The notes under the pieces were generated by a model, which was not told the DNA's origin, did not search any database, and was given only the letters and a program-made list of their open reading frames with translations. The position numbers and the translations under genes were made by a program. 64,000 nt of DNA, taken from assembly GCA_023055355.1 (NCBI GenBank), contig JALJCS010000038.1, positions 3,100,001-3,164,000 of the forward strand, given 5' to 3'. The DNA comes from Agelaius tricolor. Its lineage: Eukaryota > Chordata > Aves > Passeriformes > Icteridae. How positions within the stretch are numbered: position 1 is the first letter of the stretch; each line of letters opens with the position of its first letter. Shown here in pieces: positions 1-11,403 of this stretch.

Positions 1-237
1 CAATGGGTTGGAGTCTCTTGGAGACACTGGGGGAGAAAGGATGGGAAGGGAGGAATTATTGATGGGAAGAGAACAAGGAAAGGTGGGAAATGTTGAAGCC
101 AGAGGTTTTATCAGCACCACCCATGGCTGTTTTCCACGTCCAATGTGCATTTCAGGATGTTGCTGCTTTGTCCACCTCTCATGTCCTTTTCCCAATGGAA
201 TGAGAAGTTGTATCTTATTTTTTCCCCCAAAAATCAG
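1..237 (+). other. COL5A1: COL5A1 intron 61 (3' end only)
   Basis: Non-coding sequence upstream of the first recognised collagen exon. It ends in a pyrimidine-rich stretch and a CAG acceptor at 235-237. The triple-helix exons of the gene must lie upstream of the window. I see nothing else in this stretch. Confidence 0.85.
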
Positions 238-496
238 GGTCCTCCTGGAGAAGTCATCCAGCCCCTGCCCATCCAGGCTGCCAAGAGGACCAGGAGGAAC
301 ATTGATGCCAGCCAGCTGCTGGACGATGGCAATGCTGACAACTACATGGACTATGCTGATGGCATGGAGGAGATTTTTGGCTCCCTGAACTCCTTGAAAC
401 TGGAAATTGAGCAGATGAAGCATCCCCTGGGCACTCAGCACAACCCAGCACGCACCTGCAAGGACCTGCAGCTCTGCCACCCTGATTTCCCAGATG
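238..496 (+). CDS. COL5A1: COL5A1 exon 62-type: end of helix, furin site and start of C-propeptide
   Basis: Coding exon of the pro-alpha1(V) collagen chain, a fibril-forming collagen secreted through the ER that nucleates heterotypic collagen I/V fibrils. The frame starts [13 protein letters not shown], a final Gly-X-Y remnant followed by a non-helical linker. Residues 17-20 are RTRR (286-297), matching the furin-type site at which pro-alpha1(V) is known to lose its C-propeptide; the cut would fall after base 297. After an acidic linker comes a heptad-like stretch, [19 protein letters not shown], the trimerising coiled coil of fibrillar C-propeptides, and then CKDLQLC with the first two of eight conserved cysteines (457 and 475). 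The exon is 259 bp, ends after the first base of a Gly codon and joins the next exon in frame. The donor is GT at 497. Identity rests on near-identity to the human COL5A1 C-terminus as I remember it. The closest alternative, COL11A1, differs in this linker. Confidence 0.95.
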
Positions 497-865
497 GTGT
501 GTCCCAGGAAAGGGGGAATTGGAGGGAATTCCAGGGGTTTTGCAGCTTCACACAGAAGGAAGGGTTGGGAGACCAGGAATTTGGGAAGTCCATGGGGGAT
601 GTGGCTGGTGGAATATGTAGAGCTTGATGGATGTCACTGGGCAGCCCTTCCAGCTGAAAATGGGGATATGGGATGGAAAACCTTCTTCAGCTGGCACCAG
701 AGGATGACCAGCTTTCAAAAACTACTTATAAATAATAACCCATGAGAATTGTTATTTATAACTACCTATAAATAATAACCCATGAGAGGTGAAACGCCCC
801 AGGTGAGGAGGTGGCTGAAGTGCCCTCTGAGCTGATCCTTTCCTCCCTCCTCTCCTCTCATGCAG
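497..865 (+). other. COL5A1: COL5A1 intron 62 with a short direct duplication
   Basis: A 369-bp intron between the GT at 497 and the AG at 864-865. It contains a 27-bp direct duplication (721-747 and 761-787, one mismatch, 40-bp period) that is AT-rich. Nothing else is recognised. Confidence 0.85.
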
Positions 866-978
866 GTGAATACTGGGTTGATCCCAACCAAGGGTGCTCC
901 AGGGACTCTTTCAAAGTTTACTGTAATTTCACAGCTGGTGGAGAGACCTGCATCTTCCCTGATAAGAAATCTGAAGGA
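866..978 (+). CDS. COL5A1: COL5A1 exon 63-type: C-propeptide calcium loop
   Basis: A 113-bp coding exon, the same length as the human exon as I recall it. Its first two bases (GT) complete the Gly codon split from the previous exon. It then reads [20 protein letters not shown] and onward, ending [15 protein letters not shown] (880-909) is the conserved calcium-binding loop of fibrillar procollagen C-propeptides, which stabilises trimer assembly in the ER. Three more cysteines of the eight-cysteine set are here (895, 922, 949), plus an N-glycosylation sequon NFT at 925-933. The acceptor is TGCAG at 861-865 after a CT-rich tract, and the donor is a consensus GTAAGT at 979-984. The frame closes exactly at the Gly codon 976-978, so either following alternative exon starts in phase 0. 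Confidence 0.95.
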
Positions 979-2783
979 GTAAGTCCACACCACCTTTGCT
1001 TTCCCCTCTGTGCTGGTGGTAGATGGTTTCCTGATAGGAATATTCATAGGCAGCCAATTGAGCAGCAGCAAGGAAGGATCAAAGATCCAGAATGTTCCTT
1101 CGTTACACAACGTTACCTTCTACAATAGCATGGAATATGTTGACAAAGAGAAAATCAGATAGAAACTGTGATTTGGGCCACCTCTGATGGTTTCCCAGGC
1201 ATAATAAATGCTAAAACCTTCATTTTTTGGACTTTGCTGTCCAAGGCAGGGGTGTGTGTTGGTGCATGAATTGGGAGCTCTGTTTAACTCATTCCCTCCC
1301 ACAGCCCTGCATGCCCAAGCACCACTGATTCCCCTCCTCTCCTTGTGTTTCCAGGCAGGGCAGATAAATGTTTCCCTCCTGTCATTTTTCCTGCTGTTCC
1401 TTGTGGGTAAATGATCCTGAATGATTGCAAGCAGGCTCAGAGCTCTCCCTGGCACTTCTGCACAAGGTTGATGAAGTGATTTGTGTAATGATGCTCTTAG
1501 CTCAGCCATACCCATCATTTTTGTCCTGTATCCCTGCACTCTGTTTTCCAGAGCTGCCTGGGGACCAGCTGTGGCACTGGCCAAGCAGAAACACAGCAAT
1601 TCAGCCTGAGGGGAGCTGTGCCAGTGTCACAGTTGTGCTCCAGCTGTGACAAAGCTGAGCTGTTCTCCTGCTGCATTTCATCCACCAGAAATGTGTGTCA
1701 GCACAGCACAAAGCACACGCCACATAAATCCTGCCTGAGTTTTTCTTGGGGCTGTTTAAAGTGGAGATGGATTTCCTCTTGCTTTGCATCACTGAGCTGT
1801 GTTTTTCCTCAAAATTTGACAGCTCAAAAAGCAGAGTCTGGCCATGATCTTGCAGGGGCCTGAGCTCCTGCTGTGCTGGTTCAGTGAGGGGCTCTGTGGA
1901 GCTGCAGAACTCCTCAAATACAAATTTCATGCTGGGATCCATAAGAAAAAACTTCTCCCACCCAGAGGATGTAAAGAGGCACCCACCCCATCCCTGGGGG
2001 AGGCTGGGTGGGTTTGTGATGAGGCACAGCAGGGTTTCAGCCGTGGCTTCTCTCAGCCCATCCCTCCCCCAGCACAAACTCTGGGATTTGCTCTGCAGGT
2101 GACATCCTGCAAAGGGCAGGGCAGTCCCCAGTCACCTGCAGCTGGGCTGCTGCTTTAGGAGACATTTCCAGCACAGATGAGGGCGCTGTGGGAGGCTGAG
2201 GGAGCAGCCACGCTCCTTCCTTGTGGCTGCTGAGCTGGGGCTGCCTTAGGGATGCTCTGGTGGCTGATTCCTTGTCCATGTCACCCCTGCGGGTACCTGG
2301 AGCTCCATCCTGCGTGTCCAGCACCTCAGGCAGGCAGAGGCTTTTCCTTCATCACATCCTTTGCCTTTCCCAGCCCCACAGCACCTGGATTTGGCACTAG
2401 AGAGGCACCAGGCTTGTCCAGCACCAGCACTGCCCTCCACATGAAGATCAATGCACCTTTTCCCATCCATGCTTCCTTTTTCCCTCTCTGGCTTTCCTTT
2501 TAATTTTCCTGCCACTGCTGGGTTTGCATCCCAAGTTCCCAGGAGGCATAGACAGCCCTCAGCAAAGGAGGCTGGTGCCAGAGCAGCACCACTCCATCTC
2601 TCTGCTTCAGAGCCACCTTCTGCTCTCATTACTGATGCATAAAGATTAAAAAAAAAAAAAAACATTTTAAATCAAGTTGGACAATTTCAATAAGACATGC
2701 AGACTCTGGAATGAAAGTAAACTTTTGAATTTTGATTGTATTTTTTTTCTTTCTCTCTCCCCTCCTTGCTGTCCACAAACTAG
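979..2783 (+). other. COL5A1: COL5A1 intron 63
   Basis: A 1.8-kb intron. There is a short A-run near 2648 and a long pyrimidine tract at about 2740-2765 that feeds the acceptor of the first alternative exon. No coding sequence or mobile element is recognised. Confidence 0.85.
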
Positions 2784-2976
<193 letters not shown>

Positions 2977-3045
2977 GTAAGTGGCTAACCCTGGCCCTGA
3001 ATCAGAGCTTGGCACCTGCTTTGGTATGGCCACGCTGCTGCCCTC

Positions 3046-3051
3046 TGCATG
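3046..3051 (+). promoter_or_regulatory. TGCATG hexamer, candidate RBFOX splicing enhancer
   Basis: TGCATG is the RBFOX recognition motif. When it lies downstream of an alternative exon it usually promotes that exon's inclusion. It sits about 70 nt after the 64B donor, a typical activating position. A single hexamer can occur by chance, so this is only a candidate. Confidence 0.35.
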
Positions 3052-3242
3052 CTGGACTAACCCCCCTGCCAGGCACATGGAGGTGTTTAAGGTGGAATTC
3101 TGAGAGAGAGCCCAAAGCCTCTGGGGGGGCTTTGTTCCACTCTGCCTGACTGGGGACTGGGGAGCTGAGCCTTGCCCGGGGTTAGAAGGGGACACCCTGG
3201 GGACCCTGGGGCAGCTCTGTCTGCACAGAGCCCTGCAGGAGC

Positions 3243-3453
3243 TCTGCATCCCTCAGTGAGTTCTGCATCCCACAGGGAGAGCTGCATCCCTCAGGGAACA
3301 CTCCATCCCACAGGGAGAGCTGCATCCCACAGGGAGAGCTGCATCCCACAGGGAATTCTGCATCCCACAGGGAGAGCTGCATCCCGCAGGGAGTGCTTCA
3401 TCCCACAGGGAATTCTGCATCCCACAGGGAGTGCTTCATCCCACAGGGAAAGC
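3243..3453 (+). repeat. 19-bp minisatellite in COL5A1 intron 64
   Basis: About eleven head-to-tail copies of a unit close to GCATCCCACAGGGAGAGCT, with variants ending GAATTCT or GAGTGCT. The period is exactly 19 in the centre (for example 3322, 3341, 3360). The unit is not a multiple of three, and the open frames through it are artefacts. Confidence 0.9.
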
Positions 3454-5150
3454 TGTTGCTGTCTCCTCCTCAGTCCCCATGTTGCTGTCCCCTTGTTGCT
3501 GTGCCCCAGCAGTGCAGCCTTACCCCAAGAGCTGAGAGATCCCTAAAATGCTGCTCCAGCCCCGAGCTGGGACCCAGGGGAGGAGCTGCACATCTCTGGC
3601 CTCTCCAGGACAGGTTTGCCCCATAGGGTGGATTTTGTCCCCATATGGAGATGAAGCACTCTGGAGACTCCCATGCTGACCCCAGAGCTTGGGAGAACCA
3701 AAGTCGTTTATTTAAAGGAAGATTTCCAGCCAAGCCTAGTGCAAAGGAATTTGACTGAGTCACAATTAAGGATTTTTTTTCACGGGGGAAGAGCTGTTTT
3801 GAGGTCAAAGAAGGCATAAACCAGGAAAAGCTCTGGTTTCTTATCTGGTAACAGGACATGCACAGAGGCCCAGTGCTGGGCAGGGGTGTCAGATTTGTGT
3901 CTTCAGCCCCAGAAATGTCCCCTGGCCCATCAGTTCCCGTAGAATCAGCGGGATGCACGGAAGGAGCTCAGTCAAACCAGGAGAATGTGGGAACAGGCAA
4001 ATATTCCCTGCACACAGCCAGCCTGCCCAGGGCCAGGAGAGGCTCTGCTGTGTCCCACTGGGTTGTCCCTCCCCAGGGCAGGGGTTCCTGCAGTGCCCCA
4101 GCTTCCACCTTAAAGGGCAAACAACCCAAGCCCTGCGTTGTTTCCCGTGTTTGCTGCATTCCATCGCCACTAAAACACATTTTGCTCTGATCCTGCCCTC
4201 GAGGAGGACACGGCCTCTGGGGCTTCTCTGCATCACCAAATCAGGCTGCAAAGCCAAGGCTTCAGCCTCCTGGCTCCTTGGAGGGCAGCTACTCATAGCT
4301 TAATTACAGAGCACTTCATCAGTTAATGTTCCAAGTGCCTCCACTTCTCCATCTCCCCTGCTTCTCCTTTTCCCAGCTCTGTTAGAGGCTCAGTTGCCAG
4401 CCTAGAGCTTAGGGCTTATTCTTTTTCAGATAAAAACATTTCTGGTGCTACTTGGAGCTCTTTGTTCCATCCTTTTGTGTTGTCATTTTCCTGCCTTTTT
4501 TTTTTTTTTTTACCTGTCCTGCTTTTTCTATTTGGAAAAATTAAAAAAAGCCTCCAGTATGTGGAAGACCTACCTAAGCAAACCACAAAGCAGTCAAACA
4601 CACAGGCCATAAAAGCTTTATTTATTTATATCTTTATTTATTTATTTTAAGATTGGCTCTGATTTTGCCTCAGTCACTATTTGGAACCATGAGATTGGTA
4701 AATTGAGGAGACATTTGCCTCAGCTGAAATTTGTGTGTGGAGTGGCAGAATCAAAAGGACTTTGAGTTCCCCTCTGGGTGTAACTCTGCTCCTGTCGCTC
4801 CATGGAGAAGGTCCTGGTGTCTTGAGGGGCTGAACCCTTGGGGAGCCCCAAAGCTGAGGGGAAGATTTCCAGTGCTCCATATAAATCCTGGGATTGCACA
4901 GCTGGCCAGATGCTGCCTTTCTTCTGGAGACACCTGAGGTGAGAGGGATGCAGTAAATATGAAATACAACCAAACCAGCTGGGTTTGATGCTCCCACACC
5001 ACCATTCATCAATTCTACAGAGCCCTTGGAGCCAATTCCTTACCTTTCCTCAGGATGCAGCCAAGCTGTGTTTAGAGGGATAAGAGGCTTGCAGGTGTTT
5101 TTCTCTGTGTCTGTTACACACAACTGCCAGCAGCTCTAATGAGGCCTGCA

Positions 5151-5208
5151 CCCATCCCATCCCATCCCATCCCATCCCATCCCATCCCATCCCATCCCAT
5201 CCCATCCC
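5151..5208 (+). repeat. (CCCAT)11 pentanucleotide array
   Basis: Eleven perfect CCCAT units (5151-5205) plus a final CCC. The minus strand reads GGGAT repeated, which fits a G-quadruplex with two-base AT loops. It lies inside COL5A1 intron 64 on the template strand. Confidence 0.95.
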
Positions 5209-6456
5209 TCCCAGCCACATGACACCTGCCAGCACAGAGAAAAGAGGAAAGGATTGAATTTTCCCAAAGTGAGCAAACACTGTGCACAAAGCCAGCTCCC
5301 AGTGGCTCCAGCTGGAAAGCTGGGACAGGGCTTCACCAAATCTGCACATCCTGAACAAGAAAAGACCCCTTAAAAGGCAGCCAGGCTGCAAAACAAGCAC
5401 TGGTTTGATATGAAACCAAATCAGAGTCAGTCCTGCAGCTCAGTAGTGCCACACTGGGTGTGTGACAAGTCCTTGGCATTTTTTGTCCCCTTCCTTCCAC
5501 GTGCTGGTGGCTTTCTGGTAGCTCCTCCTGGCATGCGTGGCTCTCTCCTGGTCAGTCACATTTAACTCTCAGGAGGACAGTGCAGCAGCATCCTGACAAC
5601 CGGTTGGTATCTTTGTTTATTTGGATTGTCTCTTTTAATTCAGTGTTTTCATGTGGTTATCAATCAATCTCTTCTACTGTTTGCAGCCTGCACCACAGCT
5701 CGAGGGTTGGTGGCACCTGGAGGAAATCCACACTGGTTGGGTGCCTGGGTTTTGTTCCTGGTTGTTTCTAAAGAAATCCTCAATCCATCCAGGGCAGTGG
5801 TTTGGAGATGCCTCCTCAAGCACAGTCAGTTCATACCTGCAAAAATTCATTTTGTGAAAGTCCCACAAAGTCCTGGATCCCCCAAGTGCTGGGATTGGGT
5901 TTCAATAATTTTTTTTTTGTAGGAATAAATTCTCCTGCATGGGAGACAAAGGAGCCTGGTGGGCAGAATGGAGCAAATCCCAGTGTGCAAGACTGGGATT
6001 CACAATCTGTGTTCACAACAGGGCAGCAAATCCATTTTCCCTTTACCTGAGCTGAGCTTTTCCAACCAGGGCAGCCCCCAGCCCTCATCAGCAGGGCCAG
6101 GATTGCTGTAGATGCAGTGCCAAGATTGCTTCAAACCCCAGGAAAAACGAATGGAAAATACCCCAGAGTGTGCAGAACAAAGCACCCCCAGCAGTCAGAA
6201 ATTTGTGTCAGACAGGACAGGAAAATAAAGCCCTGAACCCTCACAGAAATTCACCCTCTCTCCTCTTCAGAAGCTGGAGAAATACTCTCAAGATTGGCTT
6301 ACTCCTGAGATATATCCCCAAATTCCCTCCCTCTTGCAGCCAGGGCTGAAATCCCCTTCTCTATTTCCCCCTGCCCTCCTTAGGTTTAATCTTTTTGCTC
6401 ACGCCCTCACCCCATCCAGCAAGAGAAGAAAAAGCCCCTGGGTGAGCAGAGCAGCA

Positions 6457-7139
6457 TCTGTGGTGACCCTGGTGTCCCTCAGGATCAATGTCTGTGTGGG
6501 TGACCCTGGTGTCCCTCAGGAGCATGTCATGGTGACACCGGTGTCCCTCAGGAGCAGTGTCTGTGCTGGTGACACTGGTGTCCCTCAGGAGCAGTGTCTG
6601 TGTGACACCGGTGTCCCTCAGGAGCAGTGTCTGTGGTGACATTGGTGTCCTTCAGGAGCAGTGTCTGGGCTGGTGACACTGGTGTCCTTCAGGAGCAGTG
6701 TCTGTGTGACACCAGTGTCCCTCAGGAAGCAGTGTCTGTGGTGACATTGGTGTCCTTCAGGAGCAGTGTCTGGGCTGGTGACACTGGTGTCCTTCAGGAG
6801 CAGTGTCTGTGTGATACCAGTGTCCCTCAGGAGCAGTGTCTGTGTTGGTAACCCTGGTGTCCCTCAGGAGCATGTCATGGTGACCCTGGTGTCCCTCAGA
6901 GCCCCCAGCTCAGGAGCAGTCTGTGGTGGTGACCGTGGTGTCCTTCAGGAGCAGTGTTGTGCTGGTGACACTGGTGTCCCTCAGGAGCATGTCATGGTGA
7001 CACTGGTGCCCTTCAGGAGCAGTGTCTGTGTGACACCGGTGTCCCTCAGAGCCCCCAGCTCAGGAGCAGTCTGTGCTGATGACCCTGGTGTCCCTCAGGA
7101 GCAGTCTGTGGTGGTGGCCCTGGTGTCCCTCAGAGCCCC
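6457..7139 (+). repeat. About 36-bp minisatellite next to COL5A1 exon 65
   Basis: About 19 degenerate units built from GTGACACTGGTGTCCCTCAG followed by GAGCAGTGTCTGTG. Units vary from about 30 to 48 bp, some with an inserted CCCCCAGCTCAG. Every unit carries a pyrimidine-plus-CAG acceptor-like core and GGTGA-type donor-like steps. The array ends 57 bp before the exon at 7197. Confidence 0.9.
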
Positions 7140-7196
7140 CAGCTGTGTCCCCCTGTCCCTCACTGCCCAGTGTTGTCCCTTGTCCCCCTCTCCCAG

Positions 7197-7430
7197 CTCT
7201 CCTACGTGGACTCGGACGGGAACCCCATCGGGGTGGTGCAGATGACCTTCCTGCGTCTGCTGAGCGCCTCAGCCCGCCAGAACATCACCTACAACTGCTA
7301 CCAGTCGGTGGCCTGGCACGATGCCACCACCAACAGCTACGACAAGGCCATCCGCTTCCTGGGCTCCAACGACGAGGAGATGTCCTACGACAACAACCCC
7401 TACATCCGGCCTGCCCTCGACGGCTGCGCG
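7197..7430 (+). CDS. COL5A1: COL5A1 exon 65-type: C-propeptide core
   Basis: A 234-bp coding exon, phase 0-0, beginning [20 protein letters not shown] and ending [13 protein letters not shown]. This is the petal and core region of the fibrillar C-propeptide. It carries cysteines six and seven and the conserved N-glycosylation sequon NIT (AAC at 7281-7283). Signature segments include [19 protein letters not shown]. The acceptor is CCCAG at 7192-7196 and the donor is GTACGT at 7431. The exon is distinctly GC-rich with many C/G third positions, unlike the flanking intron, which supports purifying selection on the coding sequence. Relative to human I note DSDG for DAEG and IRPALDG for IRALVDG; these are substitutions rather than breaks. 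Confidence 0.96.
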
Positions 7431-7785
7431 GTACGTGGGGGCTCCTGGCCTTGGGGACACCTTGGGGATGCCTTGGGGACACCTCTGTGCCCTCCCCTGC
7501 TTGAACAGCACTGTCTTCCCCAGAGCAGATCACCCCCAAATTTCTGGTGCTTCAGGGTTGTCCTTGACATGGGAGACATCAACATGCTCTTGCCCAAGTT
7601 GGAAATAAATGATTTGATGGGAATCCGTGATCCTGCTGGAAGCTGCAGCACCTCCAGGGGTCAAATCAATCTGATTAATCCAATTTATCTGCCTAAAAAT
7701 GCTGCTTGCTTTTTTAAAAGCCTCCCTGTGCTTTTGCTCTCACCCAATTCCTTACACGGGGAGAGGCGAGCGATGGCGCCCAGTT

Positions 7786-8330
7786 GGGTTGGAAATGTGC
7801 AGGGTTTGATAAAGATCTTTGTAACTGCCTTTAGGAATTCTGAAAATTGGGGCTGGGAATTTACAGGGTTTGATAAGGAGCTTTTCTTTCAGAAATTCTG
7901 AAAATTTGGGTTGGGAATTTGCAGGGTTTTATAAAGGTCTTTGTAACTGCTTTCAGGAATTCTGAAAATTGGGGTTGGAAATTTACAGGGTTTGATAAGG
8001 AGCTTTTCTTTCAGAAATTCTGAAAATTGGGGTTGGAAATGTGCAGGGTTTGATAAAGGTCTTTGTAACTTCTTTCAGGAATTCTGAAAATTGGGGTTGG
8101 AAATTTACAGGGTTTGATAAGGAGCTTTTCTTTCAGAAATTCTGAAAATTGGGGTTGGAAATGTGCAGGGTTTGATAAAGGTCTTTGTAACTTCTTTCAG
8201 GAATTCTGAAAATTGGGGTTGGAAATTTACAGGGTTTGATAAGGAGCTTTTCTTTAAGAAATTCTTAAAATTTGGGTTGGGAATTTGCAGGGTTTGATAG
8301 GGATCTTTGTAACTGCTTTCAGAAATTCTG
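7786..8330 (+). repeat. Alternating A/B higher-order tandem repeat in intron 65
   Basis: Nine half-units alternate strictly. Type A (about 62 bp) contains GATAAAGGTCTTTGTAACT, and type B (about 59 bp) contains GATAAGGAGCTTTTCTTTCAG. Together they form a period of about 121 bp (A near 7786, 7907, 8029, 8151, 8275). Both types share GAATTCTGAAAATTGG or a close variant, so A and B come from one ancestral unit that diverged and was then amplified as a pair. Confidence 0.85.
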
Positions 8331-9220
8331 GGAGGCAAAGCAGGATGGATTTGGTTGGAATTTTTGTTTTTGCAGGCCCAGGAGGGCTCTGGGCTGTGCT
8401 GCTCATGGGGTGCCCAAGCACAGCCACAGTTTCCAAAGGTGCCTCACGTCCTCCCTTTTCTTTAACTCCTCTTGGATGCTTGATTTGGGTTTAAACTCTG
8501 AAAATTCTGCCCTCAGGAGATAAAAATTTGGCAAAGCAGGTGTTGCATGCATTTATTTTGAGCCCCAGCTTGCTGGTGTAAAAACATGAATAATTCCCAC
8601 CCTCTGGAACTGCAGCACTTGGAGCCCACGGGACAGAAAGATTGAGATGTTTGACAGAAAAAGCTCCTCATGTAATTTGAGATTGAGACGCTTCTGCTCT
8701 GGCACAAACAGATTTTTCTTACTGATGGAGCAATGAGGAAAATCAGATTAGAACTTTTAGCACATTCCTGGAGAGGGAAAGGGCATCCAGCCCCCTTCTG
8801 GAAACACTCAGGAGAAGTTTATCCTCAAGTTTTTCGTGTCTCCTGCTGACATAACGTCCTTGGGAAAAGGGCCTTCTCCTCCCTTCCCCTCTGAATCTCA
8901 GGCTTGCTGGAGGAGCACATGCTGCACATTTTAAAGGGGATGAGCCTCCTGAAAGCCTCCACCTTTTGGGCAGATAAATTGAATTAATCTGCTACCCTGG
9001 CAGATCGTGCTGCCCAAAGCACAGGCAGGATATTTGAGATTTATCTATTTACTTAAAAGGAGTTTGGGGTTTACAATTGATTCTCTACATTAAAGATGAT
9101 TTTAGTCTGACTCTTAGACCCATAAAAAGGCTGTTAGGAATTTAGAGAACTCCACCAGGAGTTTAGAGGTGCTTTTATGTCTTTTTTGGGAGCGAGTGCT
9201 ACAACCCATCCAATTGCTGG

Positions 9221-9295
9221 GCTCAGCTGTGCTGGGTTAATGGTTGCACTCAGTCCTAAAGGTCTTTTCCACCCTAAATGATTCCAGGATTGAGC
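9221..9295 (+). mobile_element. CR1-like LINE 3'-end fragment
   Basis: The stretch GCTGGGTTAATGGTTGCACT, then AAGGTCTTTTCCACCCTAAA and ATGATTCCAGGATTG, resembles the well-known 3' terminus of avian CR1 elements. It is short and degraded, with no coding part left. Confidence 0.55.
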
Positions 9296-10027
9296 CCTCC
9301 CCTGTGGAGATGAGGCTGGGCTGTCCCACACGGGGTTGCCACAGAGGTCCTGCTGTGGTGGGGAGGCTGCTGAAGCCAGGGCTGATGTTCTTCCCATAAT
9401 CTGAATATGTTTTTCCTGAACTTCCAGCCCTTTCTCATAGCTGTGCTCCAGCCAATTCTCTGGAGCCACACAAATCACAGGGAAAGGTAGAGCCCAAAGC
9501 TGCTCCATAAATTCTCTTGTTTGTGCAGCTTTGTATGCCCTCGGGGGGTACTTCTGCTCCTCTAATAATTATTTATATTTTGGAAACAACTCCATGGCCA
9601 CCAGGCATGATAAAAAGACAGCAGCACCTTGTGCATTCCACCCAACTTTAAATGTGATCTTTTCAGTAATGTATTCAAATTAAATTGCTACCATTTGCCC
9701 AACAAGCCAGGTGTGTCCTGGGGGAGGGAAAACAACCTTTCCACAGCCCAAACTTTTCCAGGCTCCCATTCCAGCCTGGAAATGTGCTGGAGCAGAGTTA
9801 GAGTGTCGTGATCTGCTTCTGCTCCAAGGTCTGGGCACCTCCCAAGGGGTTTTTCAGCACATGTATTAAACGTGCAAGTAAATTTATTTGGGTGGCGGTG
9901 ACTCCGATTTGGGTCCAGAAATTCCCAGCAAAAAATCAACCCCACATTCCCAGCAGAGTGGTGATTATTCAGTTGTGCTGATGTTGGCTTGGAGGCATCC
10001 TCAGAGCTCCTCTTTCCCTCATTCCAG

Positions 10028-10174
10028 GCAAGGAAGGGCTACCAGAAAACCATCCTGGAGATCAACACGCCCAAAGTGGAGCAGGTCCCCATAGTCGACA
10101 TCATGTTCAATGACTTCGGAGAAGCGGCACAGAAATTTGGATTCGAGGTGGGACCAGCTTGCTTCCTGGGCTAA
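10028..10174 (+). CDS. COL5A1: COL5A1 exon 66-type: last coding exon and stop
   Basis: Final coding segment, 49 codons including the stop, phase 0 start. It reads [20 protein letters not shown], then [20 protein letters not shown], then VGPACFLG and TAA at 10172-10174. It carries the eighth and last C-propeptide cysteine, and VGPACFLG is the diagnostic C-terminus of fibrillar procollagens. The acceptor is CCAG at 10024-10027. Adding the five exon positions gives 822 nt, or 273 residues and a stop. All eight expected cysteines are present with no frameshift, so the gene end looks fully functional. Confidence 0.97.
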   Translation, partial: ARKGYQKTILEINTPKVEQVPIVDIMFNDFGEAAQKFGFEVGPACFLG

Positions 10175-10909
10175 AAGAGCCACCTGAACCTAGTCTCCAA
10201 ATGAGCAACCTCGTAACCTCATTGCGCCATTTAATTAAAAACAAAAAAAGAGAAAAAAGAAAAAAAAACGGAGAAAAAAAAAGAATTCCTCGTCACGTGC
10301 ACGGTCTGAAACTGGACAGCGATGGGTTATTATTTTTTTTTCCCCTCCTCTCCCCCTATTTTGTTGTGTCCCTGGTTTTGCCCCAGCCCCTCTGAGCCCC
10401 CCTCAGCCATTCCCAGGATGGATATGGAATCTCATGACCGACAGCCACACACGGAGACCTGGCCCTGTCCCTGCTGCCACCGAGCTGAGCCCACCTCCAG
10501 CAAACTCCTCCTGCTTCCTCCTCCTCTTCTCACCAGAAAGCGTTTGTTTGTTCCTAAGGGAAAAAAAAAAAAGAAATATGGAAAAAACTTGAAATTCCTC
10601 GTGTCCAGCTCGATGTTGAAGTCCTGGCAGTCCTGGATCTGAAGCTCCTCAGAGGGGTTTTGTTGCCTTCCACGAGGTTTGGATCAGCTCCAGCATGGCC
10701 AATTCCAGAATTTTCCATGTTTCCTCCGCTGAGTTTGCCTCATTCCACGTTTTCCAAAGTGCTGACTCTCAAGGTCACACTGGGCATCTCTTTGCCTTGT
10801 CTTAAAGGTGCTTCTATTTTTGTATGTTTGTGAGTAAATATTTGTATCGTATTTTATTTGAAATGTTGGAATGTTTCCGCCTTCAAACCATGCAAGTGAC
10901 CTTGTCTGT

Positions 10910-10915
10910 ATTAAA
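10910..10915 (+). promoter_or_regulatory. Candidate proximal poly(A) signal ATTAAA
   Basis: ATTAAA follows a TG- and AT-rich stretch containing TTGTATCGTATTTTATTTG. Use of this signal would give a 3'UTR of about 0.75 kb that lacks both miR-29 sites. RNA 3'-end data would be needed to know whether it is used. Confidence 0.4.
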
Positions 10916-11403
10916 GCCACCCGGTCCCAGCCAAGCTTCCAGCTGGGAATGAAGACAGCAGCTCCTGTCCCCACTTCTGCCTCTTCCCAGCCCCAAACTG
11001 GGATCTGGAGCCTTGGAATTTCCCCCAGGATCAGGTGCAAACCAGCCCCCTGAGCCACAGATGCCTTTTGGAATGATTCCTTTCAAAATGAGGAAATTAA
11101 AGCTACTTTTTTAACAAAATTCCCTACAAATCCCCTAATCTAAAAGCAGGATCTGCATTGAGTCTCTGCCTTTTCATCCACTTGCTTAACACCCATATTT
11201 TAAATGAATTCTTTTTTTTCTTTCAGCATTTCTTTAAAATGATAAGAATTAAACCTGAATCCATTCCCAGTGGCAGATCCCAGTGGCAGGGGAAATCCAT
11301 TTGTCCTCTCTGAATATCAAGAATAAAAACAAGAAAAAAAAAAAAAAAAAAAAAGAAGAAGAAGAAAAAAGGTGCTTTTTATAGTTATTTTTACATATCT
11401 CTG

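Larger units (their letters stand above)
2977..7196 (+). other. COL5A1: COL5A1 intron 64 with three tandem arrays
   Basis: A 4.2-kb intron following 64B. It holds a 19-bp minisatellite (3243-3453), a CCCAT pentamer array (5151-5208) and a long array of about 36-bp units (6457-7139) that stops 57 bp before the next exon. Between these I see unique sequence with a T-run near 4500 and no coding exon. The acceptor is CCCAG ending at 7196. Confidence 0.8.
7431..10027 (+). other. COL5A1: COL5A1 intron 65
   Basis: A 2.6-kb intron. It contains an alternating two-unit tandem array (7786-8330) and a short CR1-like piece (9221-9295). The acceptor is TTCCAG ending at 10027. No coding sequence is seen apart from read-through frames. 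Confidence 0.85.

Noticed and set aside
7170..7901. 243-codon frame reading through the exon 65 donor
   Set aside because: The true exon ends at 7430 at a GTACGT donor and the next collagen exon continues the protein. The rest is intron read-through.
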